From Psettodes erumei (taxonomy: Eukaryota; Chordata; Actinopteri; Pleuronectiformes; Psettodidae): DNA of 64,000 nucleotides. The stretch's first letter is position 1; each line of letters opens with the position of its first letter. The stretch covers positions 248,001 through 312,000 of the forward strand of contig JAFBJZ010000738.1 of NCBI GenBank assembly GCA_016785225.1, in the 5' to 3' direction. Of this stretch, positions 12,063 to 55,559 are shown piece after piece. Both the position numbers and the translations under genes were made by a program. The notes below the pieces were generated by a model. It made no database searches, was not told the DNA's origin, and saw only the letters and a program-made list of their open reading frames with translations.

Positions 12063-12600
12063 CTTCTCAGAGTCAGCACTGAAGTTGACTCTCACAGATA
12101 TCTCAGTTGGATGAACCCTGTCCTGGTAGGCAACTTTTGTGTTCTTTGTTGTTACCAACATATAATCCTCAATATTCTTGTGTTGTTCTCCAGTTCCCCC
12201 TGTCTCAAATATCTGTAGTGTCTCTCAGCCTGTTGGTATTCAACAGCAATGAACTTTGGACTGATCCTTGTTGTCAGATTGTACTCTCATAATCTATGTT
12301 GTCCCTGTTTTGAGTTCTTATGGACAAACAGTTGACCTTTGACCTCTCTACGTTTAATACATTGGTGACATCTACACTTGAAGGGCAAAGTTGAACTAGG
12401 TGAATAAGTGTGAATAGCAAACAGCTGCATACTGTATGGTAAAGGTTGCTTTCTTAATTTACCTTAATGTTTTATCAGTCAGAGTTTACATCTGTTGCAC
12501 TTTATGACAATTTCTGATTGCATCTGAAACTGTAATTGTTTCAGTAGATGAAGGTGGAGTCCTGCGTGAGATAATTCCACAGACTGAAGGACAGACAATA
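12063..12600. promoter_or_regulatory. Shared upstream region of tmem86b-like gene and aspdh
   Basis: About 500 bases separate the tmem86b-like start codon (minus) from the presumed untranslated first exon of aspdh (plus). The stretch holds no convincing exon and probably contains both promoters. I see no strong TATA box or recognisable regulatory palindrome. Confidence 0.45.
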
Positions 12601-12722
12601 ATTAACCATGGCCTCTCTGAGTCAAACTTTGTACTGTGTTTTCCCAGAATTCCTGGAGCCGTGGCTTGGCAGTTGTGCTTCAAGCTGGGAGACGCAGTTC
12701 TGGAGGCGTGTGGGATTATCGG
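12600..12722 (+). other. aspdh: Probable 5' untranslated exon of aspdh
   Basis: A good splice donor (GTGAGT at 12723) ends this stretch, and the next coding exon has its acceptor at 12851-12852, three bases before the start codon. Upstream ATGs exist but their frames do not resemble the aspartate dehydrogenase N-terminus. I therefore call it untranslated; its left end is a guess. Confidence 0.45.
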
Positions 12723-12854
12723 GTGAGTAGAGCAATAAATGCCATGGGTGTTACACTCCTCAAGAGCAAAATGAGGGAGATGAGATATGAAGTAGGATCA
12801 AAAGCAGACGTGTGTGTTAGTGACAGTTAGCATGCTTGTTTTTTCTGTTCAGAC

Positions 12855-14766
<1,912 letters not shown>

Positions 14767-14829
14767 AGCAGGTGAGGACTCCAGAGGACTTCCTACTACA
14801 CAAGACGAGGATCCAGATCTCAGATTCTA

Positions 14830-14835
14830 AATAAA
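14830..14835 (+). promoter_or_regulatory. aspdh: Poly(A) signal for aspdh
   Basis: A canonical AATAAA lies 63 bases after the aspdh stop codon, giving a very short 3' untranslated region. Confidence 0.65.
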
Positions 14836-14859
14836 TTATGTTATGTTTGTATGTTGTAT

Positions 14860-15780
14860 TGTACTGAGGATTTGAAAACCCTTGGACATTTGTGTTCCAG
14901 TAAACTGCATGCATTCAAAGAAAGAAGAGCCAATTATCATTTGTGAAACACCAACAGGTATATATATTTCAACTTTATTATAAGTTCATCTGGTGCAAGG
15001 TTATAATAAACGATAAAACTCTTACAGGGGAGTGTGAGTATATGCCTGGCATAACCATCTTCCTTCTTCAAGAACAAATAGTCAAGACATACTCAAGCTC
15101 CATTTCTGCTTTATCTTTTCCCTGAAAACATGGTTGCCATCACAGGACACGGTCCCTTTTTTGCTCTGTCTGTCTCTTCCCTTTTCCTTTCACAAATAAA
15201 TACTTAACGAAACAGGCAAACCCAGGAATTTCCAATGCCACACACACAGATATACAGGATAAAACAGGAGTGTGAGGTTGTTCACCGATGATCGTCACTG
15301 AAAGGCTGTGATACAATAAGGCACAGAAAGAAAAAAATGAAAACACATACCTGACACTATACGCGCTATGTGTTGTTGTTGATGTGTGTGTTTTACATTT
15401 TATTTCCATTCTGGGAAACTTTTTAGTCAACAAGTTTTTTGAAAGAGAAAAAAAAATGCTACAATAAAGGTAGACTGTTGAGTTTTAAGCAATGTATTAT
15501 AATCACAATTTTAGCAAGTGCTATTTGTGGCTACTCACATTGAACCTGTCTTTACATGGACTTTTTTTTAGTTAGTAAATAGCTGATCTTGCTTTGAATG
15601 TGTTAGGATGAAATGCTGGTAAAAAGGATAGTTATGCTGTTTCTCCTGCTCTGACCCATCTTTGAATTAGATATAAAAAACCTTCCATGACTCACTATAA
15701 TCCTATGTTTTAGACTTATGTTATCCAGTGTTAGTACTCTACAAAATCCAGCAATCCTGATTTTTTTTTTCCATGTTGAG
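14860..15780. other. Intergenic region between aspdh and gys1 3' ends
   Basis: AT-rich spacer between two convergent genes. I see no coding exon, no RNA gene and no recognisable mobile element. Open frames here are short and lack family-like sequence. Confidence 0.55.
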
Positions 15781-15782
15781 CT

Positions 15783-15788
15783 TTTATT
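15783..15788 (-). promoter_or_regulatory. gys1: Poly(A) signal for gys1
   Basis: AATAAA reads on the minus strand about 310 bases beyond the gys1 stop codon. It is the nearest canonical signal I found. Confidence 0.5.
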
Positions 15789-16097
15789 TAGCCCTTTCTA
15801 GCTGCTGCCTTTACTCCACAAGCAAACCACTGGTTGCACTGCTGGTGTAACTGAAGGAATACCAAAACATATCAAACTGGCAGATATTTTTAAAAATTCT
15901 GAGGTACACACAGGTTGGGAAGACACTGACAGTGATGCACTTTTTCCACAACAAGCCAATATTAAATATATCACTCGAAATCACAAGTGCACTCATCTAT
16001 GAGGTTTACGAGTACATGGGTGACAGAAAGGATTTCCACAGATGAAGTTTCACTAGTGAGGTTTAGCATGTACTGTATGTGTGTGTCTGTGTGTGTC

Positions 16098-20954
<4,857 letters not shown>

Positions 20955-22801
20955 GCTGGGTAAACATAAGATGGTAAAACCCTGAAACTGTGTGCACACA
21001 GTACATGATTTTCAGATGATGGTGTTATATTTTTATAATTTAATCATTATTATAGTCATTATGAATTTTATTTTCTAAGCTTTTGACTGGTAGTGCATAT
21101 GTTTTTTTTTTCATTTCTGTGGTAACTTAGCAACTTAGCCTTTGGCTGTTTTCATAGGAAATCCTGTTCAAACAAACAACACTGAAGTGATACGGTGAGT
21201 AACTGGGATCCAACATACATGTGTACTGTATGTATGTTTGCATGTGTCAGGTATTTGCTCTGTGGACTATCTGAGAGGGTCAAAGGGCTCCTTCTAGCTA
21301 ACTTCTCATGTAGCTTCGTGACATGCACATGTACGGTCATGCACATTGCGTACTACATGAGGTTCAATGTAAAATCTACAAATGTGCTCTGCTCTTCGTT
21401 ACTACCCCAAACTCCCACTCTAAGGACCAAGACTCAATGCATCCTACTGCAACAGAAGTTTAATTACATGTCCTCCCATCAGCAGCGGAGATATTTAAAA
21501 AGTATTACCAGAGGAGTGCCTTCCTCCTGACTGAGTGCAAGAGGAAAATACAATTTTCAGTTCCTGCTTTTAGAAATGATGCAACGACCTGCATAAAATG
21601 GGGGAGTGGCATGAGAAAGGATGCATGGATCAGGTTTAAACTTGATCTAGTCGTACATTGTGGCATTGATATGCACAAATCTGTCGCAATTCCTTGAAGT
21701 TGAGACATACTGTATGAAAACGACAAGAAATGAACTAGTGATTCATCACTGCAAAAGAGCCAATCTCAAATTCCTTAATAGTTGTGCTGAGCTGCCACTG
21801 ATAACAGTGGCTTGAAGGGACAAACAGGGTAATAGCCTGTGTTTCTTGACATTCCGTCCATCGCTGGACCCAGTTAAACCCGAACACCAGCCACTCGCAT
21901 GCTGCAGACATTTACACCAGGTTGTTTTAAATCGAAGTTAAATATCGCTCTCCTCCGTCTGATGTTTTTCATTTCCAAAGATTAGCAGTGGACGTAAAAT
22001 GTCTCCCAATATCTACTCTCAGTAGTGGATGTGCTCGGAAGGGTTTTAGTTTCCACATCACACTTGAACCATGACTGGCTTCCTGAGAAGTCGAGATGTC
22101 ACAAAGCTCTGCTCGTACACGCACGTCTCAAATTTAAGGTGAACAAAAGACAAGCTTCCGCCTCCGGCAAATTAATGTGGAAAGAGTCGACTCGTGACAA
22201 ACCCCACGATAAAGTTAAAAATAAGTAACAGCAAGCATATTTACTCATAGTGTCAGTAAATATCACAGTGCACAAATATATCTCGTGGTCATTTCTTCGG
22301 GGACCCCTGGGGTTCAATCGGGTTCTGTGTGGGTACCTTCACCTGTTTGGGACACCACTTTGTGGATGTTTTATTATGTTCCACTAACACTCACATGAAC
22401 ATGCAGTCATAATCAGCATCATCATACCCGTGTCCACTTCAATAAATGTTTAGATTTTTACAGTTGCGTGGGCCTACAGGTCCGGGAGAGGACCAGAACC
22501 CCTCAACGTCTCAAATCAAGCTGTGGAAGACGCACCGCTCGCCCACAAAGGGCATCGGCTGCTGGTCCTGAAGAGTGCAGACGATAACTGTTTCATAATG
22601 AATATGAATGATGAATATGCGTGCTGCTCTATGCATCCTCTGCGTTTTCTACTGAGTTGTAGTGCGAACGTGACATCGGGCTCCGACGAGCCAGCTACGG
22701 GAACGCGCAAAGGACACAGCGTCCTGCTGCGCGTCCACGGCCCATTGAGGAAGTATTCAACTACTGTTATTGTGGAAAATAAAACACAGATGTCTACTCA
22801 C

Positions 22802-22880
22802 CCTTCGCTTTGTCCAAACTTCACGGAGATAAACTAGACGCGGGCAGCTGTCGCGGTCACTCCAAACGGAGGACAGCAGT
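22802..22880 (-). other. gys1: Probable 5' untranslated exon of gys1
   Basis: On the minus strand a GC-rich stretch ends at a consensus donor (GTGAGTAGA, first base at 22801). The coding exon has its acceptor one base before the ATG at 20954. This places a noncoding first exon about 1.85 kb upstream of the start codon. Its outer end is approximate. The GC-rich, CpG-containing DNA at 22.8-23.1 kb is the likely promoter. Confidence 0.55.
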
Positions 22881-23179
22881 GGAGAGTGAGGGGAAAAGGG
22901 GGCGGCGGTTCTAGTTAAATGCCAGCGATTTACATTGGCTCGGTGCGTTTGCTGTCATGTTCGAGGATGGGACGCCCACGACCTGCGATTTAGGAAGGAG
23001 GTTGGGTTGGTGAATGCGGGGTCGCTGCGTCACATAATTCATGAGCTTCACTCTCATTTGCTTCAGTCTCTTCTGTGTCTCCGCCTCTGCACGTAACGTA
23101 ACGGGAACTGGGTGTTTTCCTCAACTGAGAGAAGCAATTGGCTGAGCAGAGCCTGCGCAGCGGCTGGTGAATTATCCAT

Positions 23180-24300
<1,121 letters not shown>

Positions 24301-24545
24301 CGTGTCGTCATCGTCCATTCCTTTTGCTTTGGAACCCAGAAACGAAACGGAAATTTTCCGCGCTTTCGCCAGTGAACGCTCACAAAATTAAAGACGAGTG
24401 GCGGGAGCTGTGGTCAACGGGGGATTGTTGTGAATGAGCTACTTTTATAGTTATTTATCACTCCGAAGAAACGCACCACTCCACTGATCGCTGCGCTGTC
24501 AGTATTCACAGAGAGGTCAGTACTACAGTTTGGTACGAATCAGTC

Positions 24546-24556
24546 TTGGCGCGAAA
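24546..24556. promoter_or_regulatory. Candidate E2F site in the pold1 promoter region
   Basis: TTGGCGCGAAA matches the E2F consensus (reverse complement TTTCGCGCCAA fits TTTSSCGC). It lies in a CpG-containing stretch about 770 bases before the pold1 start codon and in the divergent gys1-pold1 region. Replication genes are commonly E2F targets, so a role in S-phase expression is a reasonable inference. The transcription start is not visible. Confidence 0.5.
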
Positions 24557-25314
24557 CTGTTGCGTGTTTACACTCGCGCGTGTTAGCTTGCCGCTTCGAC
24601 TCGTTGCAAAACAAAGCATATGCCCTAGTTTGAAAAAAATAAGACGACATAAACTTTGCCGCTGGAGTGCTGAGATTGTCGTATATTGTGTCTAACAGAA
24701 ACATGCATAGTCTGCGCTGTTCACGCCTGGAAGCGTTATCAACGTTAGCCATGAATGCAGTTAGCTGGAACAGCACTAAACGCCTATGGGGCACAGCGTA
24801 GCTAACTGGAGTGAAACAGAGTGGAACTTTGTGAAGTGTTATGTGAACAGAGACAGCAACAGCCATGCTAGTTACACGGCTAGTAGTCTGTTATTAGTCT
24901 GTGCAAAATGGAGGGTTTCTCTCATATGCTGGGGCCTCTCATCAACCACATGACGTTTCGCTTTATCCAATCCACCTGCCCACAGCCTGTGATTCCAAAT
25001 GTATTCTAAACGTATTCTGACAGTGTAAGGAATATTAACAGGTGTAGTCAAATCATTGTTTCTTTTCTTTTGTGTTCAATCTTTCATACGTTATGTGCAG
25101 CCATGTCCTCGCTGTCAAACGTTAGCTTCCTTTGCAGGTGGTGATAAGCGCAGGTCGAACAGTAGGAACTTTTTGTTGCGATTGTTCTGTCTTATTCTCA
25201 GTATGTTCGTCTACTGCTCTCATCATGGGATTACTGCTACGTTATAACCGGTGCCTGCTTTCATCTTTTTCTTCCCTGTAGTCATTTTCCTAAACGCGTC
25301 TTCTGCTTCCAGGC

Positions 25315-33960
<8,646 letters not shown>

Positions 33961-33968
33961 GGAAGAGG

Positions 33969-33979
33969 CACATACACAC

Positions 33980-34010
<31 letters not shown>

Positions 34011-34011
34011 A
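33969..34011. repeat. CA/TA microsatellite just after pold1 stop
   Basis: A mostly (CA)n run interrupted by TA steps lies within the pold1 3' untranslated region, starting nine bases after the stop codon. Confidence 0.9.
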
Positions 34012-34166
34012 ACTCTCGATCCTCCTGTGCCTCATTTCCGATAACCTTGGACTCATGTTGCTGTTTTTTGTTACATCTTTTGGCACTTGTTAAAATGCAT
34101 ATGTATATCGCACTATTTCTATATATTTTTTAATATGATAAATTGATGAGTTGTATCTTTTTTGTA

Positions 34167-34172
34167 AATAAA
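34167..34172 (+). promoter_or_regulatory. pold1: Poly(A) signal for pold1
   Basis: AATAAA lies about 205 bases after the pold1 stop codon and is the first canonical signal downstream. An ATT repeat follows at 34206-34231. Confidence 0.65.
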
Positions 34173-34468
34173 ATCAAAAAGCAATATAATCTTTTTGGGC
34201 TTTCCATTATTATTATTATTATTATTATTATGATTAATTCTGATTACTATTACAAATGCGATGCCAAACAACACGACTATCAAACACACCAGACAGTAAA
34301 GGTATGTGTGATATGTCCTGTGTGTGAAACTGTCTGTAAAGTGGTACATTCCCAAACTTAATTTGAAATCCAAGTGAAAGTTTGGTGTTTTATGGAAAAA
34401 GGACCTTGTTTCCCTCAGTGTTAATGTCTATCTGACCTCATAAACCACACTCCATTCTGGATCATCTG

Positions 34469-34746
34469 TAAAGGACCAGTGTACAGGGTTTGAAAAGGAA
34501 CTACTGGCAGAAATTAAATATGATGCCTAATGGGGCCTCTTCCACTGAGCCACCATGTTTCTCCTATAGCACAGAAGGGACAAACCAAACACTGGCCAAA
34601 GGGCCTTTCCCCTGCTGTAGGTTACCTGAAGGCCACCGCAGGTTCTACATGCTTGAAAATGGAGGGGTTAGGGGAGGGGTGTGCAGCTGGTTGCCGTCTG
34701 CAAACACACTGCCAGATGCCACTAAATTCTACACACTGATCCTTTA
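34469..34746. mobile_element. Non-autonomous DNA-transposon-like element (MITE), about 280 bp
   Basis: The ends form imperfect terminal inverted repeats. The left end starts TAAAGGACCAGTGT, and the right end reads TAAAGGATCAGTGT on the other strand; about 18 of 23 bases match. The interior (for example GACAAACCAAACACTGGCC and TACCTGAAGGCCACCG) is one I recognise as a high-copy percomorph fish repeat. It encodes no transposase. A clear target-site duplication is not visible, although TTAA-like ends are suggested. It lies between the convergent pold1 and ras genes. Confidence 0.8.
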
Positions 34747-34749
34747 ACA

Positions 34750-36480
34750 ACTGATGGCACAGACTGAGGGAGAATACTGGATGTAGTGTTTGTTCACACT
34801 TTCTTGAGAGACATAAAAAGAAGAGGTCTGCACCGTCAAAGGTTACAAGTCAGATCTTGTGTAAATGCACACATTTTTCTTTGTGTTTGAGACGAGTTCT
34901 TCTCCCATGCTGCGTCGTGTTTGATAAATGTATCCTCTTGAAAAGATCCACCTTGGATAAACAAAAGACAAGATGCAAAAGCGACTTTACTTGTTCATAC
35001 CAGCAGAGTGCATCAGTGATTCACATAGCTGTCAGTGATCAAATCAAGTTTGTGTATGTTTAAAAGTTACTCCATTAAGCCCAGGTAATTAGACAGGTGT
35101 TAGGAGCCTACTGGTAGGAATCCGTCATGGACAGAATCACAAGCACAATCCAACCACGCTGAGGTCGGCTCATTGAACTTAAGTAACGATGCGGACAGCA
35201 GTTTCTTAATGCGGATGTTGGATTTGTTTTAATTGGGGAAAAGTTTGCAATGCTACAAAAATAGATATTTAACAATCCATTACAAGTGTGATGGTCATTA
35301 TCAAAGACGAAAAAAAGGCTGCAATAAAAAATGGTTGCCCTTTTGAATATGCTTATTCAGCATCAAATATGATCAGATACCATGACTGTTGCTGTGAGTC
35401 GAAGTCAAACATTGGTTTTGGTGGTTTGATGTACTAGCACATGAATATCTGCCCACACTGACTGGGGCTGACGTAAAAATTGCATTAAAATGTGTACTTG
35501 GGAATACAGTGTGACTGTGCGTTGCGAACAGCATGGCTGACACTTTAACGATGCCGTATGTATACGAGCATCAGACTCCAACCAATCGTTTGATACAGCC
35601 GATACAGTCTGTTATTTTTCAGTTCCTGACAAAACACCATATTCCTGAGTAAACATTTGAAATGGCACTATGACTAATCTGAAATTCTACAAAAATAAAC
35701 TCATAATAGGAAATTAATAAGGTGCACCTAGGAGTCAGGGACACTATTTTGAGGCTTTCGTTACTATGGTGATGCATTCTTACAACAGCATTATTATATT
35801 GCTGTTGTGTTTCAAGCCCCAGAGGACACGCCAACCAATGAAAAATCAAAATGGGACGATAACAAACAAATGTTTTCACTGTGTAAAAAATGTCCAAGTC
35901 ATTAGGATTCAGTTTTCTTATGAAGCTGGATGAAGACTGAACAATTCACCAGAACAGTGTGTTGATTCCTGGAGATCTGAATCCAGTGCATCACCTGATG
36001 TGACTGTGCAAAGTGCAGTGACGCACCGCTGCGAACTCTTGACCCCTAAAGTCAAGAGGAGCTGAAAACACTGTCTAGACGTTTATAATTAGAAAAAGAG
36101 GATTATCTATACAGACATCTTCTCACAGGTTCTTCAAAATAGAAAAAAAAAGCTACCACAGACTCAGATTAAGTTTTTGCAAATGCTGACCTTAACCAAA
36201 ATGAGAACACATTCATTTAAAATGGAAGCTTCTAGGTGTTCGGTCATCAAAACAAACAGACAAAAAGAACTGACCTCACAGCGATAAATGGACACTGCAC
36301 ATTGGATGAATAAATGGCAAATGTTGTGGCAACATACTGTTAGTGGAAACTGTGGCAGCAGCAAAAAAAAAAAGAAAGTAAGGATTTTACGACGCCTGCC
36401 TCCCTGTCTGCCGCTGTACTGGACGCCTCCAAAGTAACAGAGGAGGTGCAGTGTGCGAGAGGAACGTGAAACAAGTGCCG
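34750..36480. other. Region between pold1 and the ras gene, including the ras 3' UTR
   Basis: Convergent intergenic space. The right part probably belongs to the ras 3' untranslated region, but I could not find a convincing minus-strand AATAAA to mark its end. No additional coding exon is recognisable. Confidence 0.5.
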
Positions 36481-36511
36481 TAAGGGACGTCGGTGCTACG
36501 TGTTTGGTTTG

Positions 36512-38316
<1,805 letters not shown>

Positions 38317-38483
38317 TCAGTTGACATCTCCCTCTTCCTCCCTACACTGACATGGCGAAGACTGACCCAGATTAGATCTATCCGCCGACGTTAGTTGTCT
38401 TCACGATAACTCTTCCGCATAGTTTCTGAATCGGTATGAATGAGTGCCTGTAGTAAAAGTGCTAACTGTTTACACTTACTTAC

Positions 38484-38560
38484 CTCAGTGTGGGATTTAT
38501 TACAGTCTGAGATGATAGATAACGCCGTTAACGAGTGGATAAATGAGATTAGCTTGCTAC
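38484..38560 (-). other. Probable 5' untranslated exon of the ras gene
   Basis: On the minus strand a strong donor (CACTGAG then GTAAGTAAGT) ends an exon at 38484. The coding exon has its own acceptor just before the ATG at 38244 (TTTCAG, then GC, then ATG). A noncoding first exon is usual for RAS genes. The outer boundary is approximate. Confidence 0.5.
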
Positions 38561-38766
38561 ATAACGTTAGCCTGAGACGATTTCCTTGTTCAGAACACTT
38601 AAAGAGATACTTTAGGATCTGCCCGCAACTTCTTTTCTTGAAAAGAATTTCGTGTCAAAATAAAAGCTGCAGATTTCCGATACTTCTAGTAAAATTTAAC
38701 TTTATGTTATAAATAAATTAAAAGTCTGATTTCTTCCGAGAACCTATTTAGTCTCCATTGTGATTC

Positions 38767-38980
38767 ATTGGAAGGAGAGCATTTTCACGTTAATCCCCCT
38801 CGTCAGACAACCAATGAAACGATGGTGTGCAGACAGGCGCCGTAAAGGCCCAATCACAGTTGAGATCTGGCAGCAAATACATCCAATGACAAACATGAGT
38901 ATCCCTAACTGGGCGCGGCCTCTCAGGCAGCCTTGCCCCTCCCTCAGATGGTTCCTGTAAAGTACACATCTTTTGATTGG
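38767..38980. promoter_or_regulatory. Cluster of five CCAAT boxes upstream of the ras gene
   Basis: CCAAT or its complement ATTGG occurs at 38767-38771, 38811-38815, 38850-38854, 38883-38887 and 38976-38980. The region lies directly upstream of the presumed first exon and has several GC-containing stretches. Spacings of 44, 39, 33 and 93 bases suit NF-Y promoters, which often hold multiple boxes about three to four helical turns apart. No TATA box stands out. Function is inferred. Confidence 0.55.
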
Positions 38981-39893
38981 CGGATATTTATACAGATTAA
39001 TATCCTTAAGGATATTCATACTCATTTTAGTACTTATTTAATCTATATTGTAATCCCAAACATTTAGAATCTCTTTGTAAATACTATATTTGAGAATGTT
39101 TGCCTTCGTTTACACATTGGGTTTGAATCAGGCAGCTAGCGCCAATGTCTTATTTTGAAAGTTTTTGCCAGAAGTGCAATGTGGTATTATGTCTGCCTTG
39201 ACACTAGCAATGAATCAGTGAGTGTTTACTGCTCTCCTGTGGTCACATTTTGGAACTTCGACACTTCTCCTGAAGTCAGTGACTAATGCGCAGCAATAAT
39301 CAGTATAATGGGTACTAGCATAGTCATTATTGAAACAATATGTTTAATTTAGAATTAGTGTGAATATTACAATTATTAGATTTAATATGGTATAATAACA
39401 TTAATATCATAAAGGTACCAACTTTAGTACTGGTAATAAAGGTATAGGAGCTGTACTACCCTCAGTTCTATGGTGTGGGGACCGGAGTCATCGCAGTTTA
39501 TGGCTGGCCTTCTTGATATTTGTGGCTGTAATAAGTTTATTATTTAAAATGGCTATAATCAATATTTGCATGGGGTGAAAGGGGTCACTCATAGCAATGA
39601 ACCCACAGAAAATGCTCACCTGACAGCAGTTCAAATCGGCTCTAAGGTACTGTGGGTGGCATCTTTAATCTTAGTGTTTTGGTAAAGACAAAAAGCATGC
39701 GTCAATGCAGACAGCATTCAAAAAAATTACGGTGATTTCTTTCAAAATAAACTCCAAACTAAAGGCATCCCAAAAGAATAGACAAACGTGCTTATGAAAT
39801 TCTTATAATGCAAATCACAAGGGACTTGCAATTCACACATGGTGACTGAAAAAACCCCCCCAACTTATCTTCAGTTGCATTGCACTGGACAGT

Positions 39894-39896
<3 letters not shown>

Positions 39897-39950
<54 letters not shown>
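39897..39950. repeat. (CA)27 microsatellite
   Basis: An uninterrupted CA run of about 54 bases in the spacer between ras and slc17a7. Confidence 0.96.
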
Positions 39951-39953
<3 letters not shown>

Positions 39954-42179
39954 CATGCCCCATCATCCCCGCTTCCCTTGTCTGTGACGTCTATGTTTCT
40001 CACTTTCTCTCCCACCGAGTGCATCTGCTCTCCTATCTAATCTTTGCCTAAAATCACAGCGATAATCCCGCATCCATCTGTCCTGAGAGAAGAAGAGATA
40101 GAGCAGGACAGAGAAGTGACATTGTGCTCATGATGTAAAAACTTCAACAGTAATTCAATGCAACGTCATGCTGTTTTGGTGATAAATCCTGATGACATGA
40201 TTGTGTTGAGTGACATCTTAAATTATTGCTTAAATTTTATTATTCACAAGGATATTTCACATATACATATTTTATACATAGAACATTTTCCACATTTTTG
40301 CATGTTTAAGTATTATCATTCCTTTTTTATTTTAACACTGATTCCCACCACGTAATCGCACATGTCATCAAAGGAGGAGGACAACACTGGAAGAGCCATA
40401 AACTGAGACAAAGAAGAAACTTGATTTAAAAATACACCAATACAACACTTAAAAATTAAATCTTTCAGTAGTCATTCATGTCTTTGAGACATTTCACTAC
40501 AAACCAAGTGTTGATTTGCCTTGGTCACTTTTAAAAATATTTTTTTTGTCATATCAACACACAATTACCATTAAACCCTCATTTGATTCAAACAAATCCC
40601 TTTTAACATTCTAGCAAATTTTAAAGCCAGCTGAAATCACAAACCTCTTATGAGAAACAAATTCTGGATCTGAGACAGTGCTGTCTCTTTCTCTTTTCTC
40701 AGATCTCAGATTTTCTACCTTTTAAAAAAGTACAGTGTGAATGTAAAGTGAAGCAGAATGCAGAACTGTGTGTGTCTGTGTGTGTGTAGTTGTGCACAAA
40801 TATGTTGGTTCATGTCGGAATCTGCTGGCTTTATCTACTGCTTGTGCAGGCACAAAAAGTAATTCTGCACAGCTTGCACAATATCGTGGTTTCCCTCCCG
40901 TATGAGACTGTTAGTTTCCGCTCAGGAGAAGCACCTCTGGACCCCACTACCCAGCTGTCAGTGTGTTAAAAGGGACGGGGATTTTAAAGGGCATGAGATG
41001 AGCTGATGTGATTGGCCATTACTGTCAACCTTTAAACACCCTCTGACAACATATGAAAATTAAGTTTTTCTAGTTCCCCACCCTGTTTCCATGAACACTG
41101 TATGTGTGCTTTGCTCCTACAGCCACAGAAATATCAAATACCACCACCACTTCCTCTGTGCTCTGAACAAGGTGCACTCGACTGTGTTTGCATGAAATTA
41201 GCACCGTGTGTGTGTGTTTGTGTTTGTGTATGAAGAGAGGGATGATGGAGTACTGCACTGCTGTGCTCATTAAAACATGCTCACCGCACAATGTTTCAGC
41301 ACCTGCACCCAACACAACCACTATCACACACACACACACACACACACAGAAAATCTGCAACCCTCCGACTCAAATACAAATGACATTTAAAGACATAGAA
41401 ACAGCACCAACAGAGATTAAAGACAGAGATGGAGTAATGTTCTGCTGAAATGAGGAACAGAGGAAGCACATGCCATGATGTCTGGGAATATTAAAATTAT
41501 TGTTCCATGCTGGTTAAGCAGTGGAACAGTTAAGTGACTATCACACTCTAGTTATCACTCTGGGCCACCTCTCCAGTGGGAGCATACACACCAAATGGGA
41601 AGTCACAAGTGTCAGATGATTATTCATGAAACATGCTTTGTGACCCATAAGCCTGACTGGATCTGACCTAGTTAAGTCAGACCCAGGTGAGATTCAGCTA
41701 GACACCACATGTAGCTTTGTGCATTACTCAAGCACGCACCTTTCCTCACAAACTCACACACAAAAAGGAGCCTGTTATAATAAAAAGCATGTTCCCGATG
41801 CAGATATGATCACAATGATTTCTATAATAGCAGAGAGCCTTGAGCCTTAAAAAACAGCTTTGGAGTCCAAAGGTGCTTTCCCAGTGGAAAAGTAAATGTG
41901 TTGAATACAAACGAAAATTTCTTTACAACACAATGCTGGTGGCTTGAGAGACTTGCTGTACAGGCAAGTGCTGTACAGTCCCCCAGAAACCCAAACACGC
42001 GCGCACACACACACACACACACTCACAGAATCTCCTCAGTGATCACAGAACTCCTGACCAATCATAATGAGCCCAGCCAGCAGCAAGAAGGAAGTGTAGC
42101 AGATGAGTTCAGTTTTTTTTCAAATGAATACTGTATGTGTTTATGTAGATTAATGACTGTAACATCTGCATGCAGTGCT

Positions 42180-42181
<2 letters not shown>

Positions 42182-42225
<44 letters not shown>
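42182..42225. repeat. (CA)22 microsatellite beside slc17a7 3' end
   Basis: An uninterrupted CA run about 150 bases beyond the slc17a7 stop codon, so it probably lies in the 3' untranslated region of that transcript. Confidence 0.95.
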
Positions 42226-42228
<3 letters not shown>

Positions 42229-42376
42229 CTTTTGGATATATGCAATTGCAAATATTGTATGAAAGCACACAGGAGGTCCATTTAGTCTTGCAGTGACTCT
42301 CTCTTACAATCCCTCTCCAATCCATTTGACATTTTTCTTTCTTTTTTTAAATTTAAACTTGTATCGCGTCAATCAT

Positions 42377-55365
<12,989 letters not shown>

Positions 55366-55439
55366 CCTGGCAGCTCCTTGACCCGTCCGGTGTGCTGATG
55401 TCCCGCGCGCCCTCCTGTCCTGCCTGAGCGCTTACAGAC

Positions 55440-55440
<1 letters not shown>

Positions 55441-55470
<30 letters not shown>

Positions 55471-55495
55471 GCTCCCTCTCTCTCTCGCTCTCATC
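55441..55495. repeat. CT-rich microsatellite upstream of slc17a7
   Basis: A (TC)n run with minor interruptions lies about 75-130 bases upstream of the slc17a7 start codon. It is therefore in the 5' untranslated region or core promoter of the minus-strand gene, where it reads as GA repeats. Confidence 0.85.
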
Positions 55496-55559
55496 CCTCC
55501 CAATCCGCACCAGCCTCCACTTTACTCTCAGATGGGCCACACAGGTGTAGGCCTTTCAG

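Larger units (their letters stand above)
39000..42370. other. Region between the ras promoter and slc17a7
   Basis: About 3.4 kb without a recognisable exon. It contains CA microsatellites at 39897-39950 (27 units), 41326-41348, 42004-42022 and 42182-42225. Minus-strand AATAAA signals occur at 40326-40331 and 40236-40241 and could end a long slc17a7 3' untranslated region, so much of the right part may be transcribed. I see no RNA gene. Confidence 0.5.

Noticed and set aside
41297..41312. Possible RE1/NRSF half-site (TTCAGCACC) near slc17a7
   Set aside because: Only the left half matches; no right half (GGACAGCGCC) lies at usual spacing, so a neuronal silencer cannot be supported.
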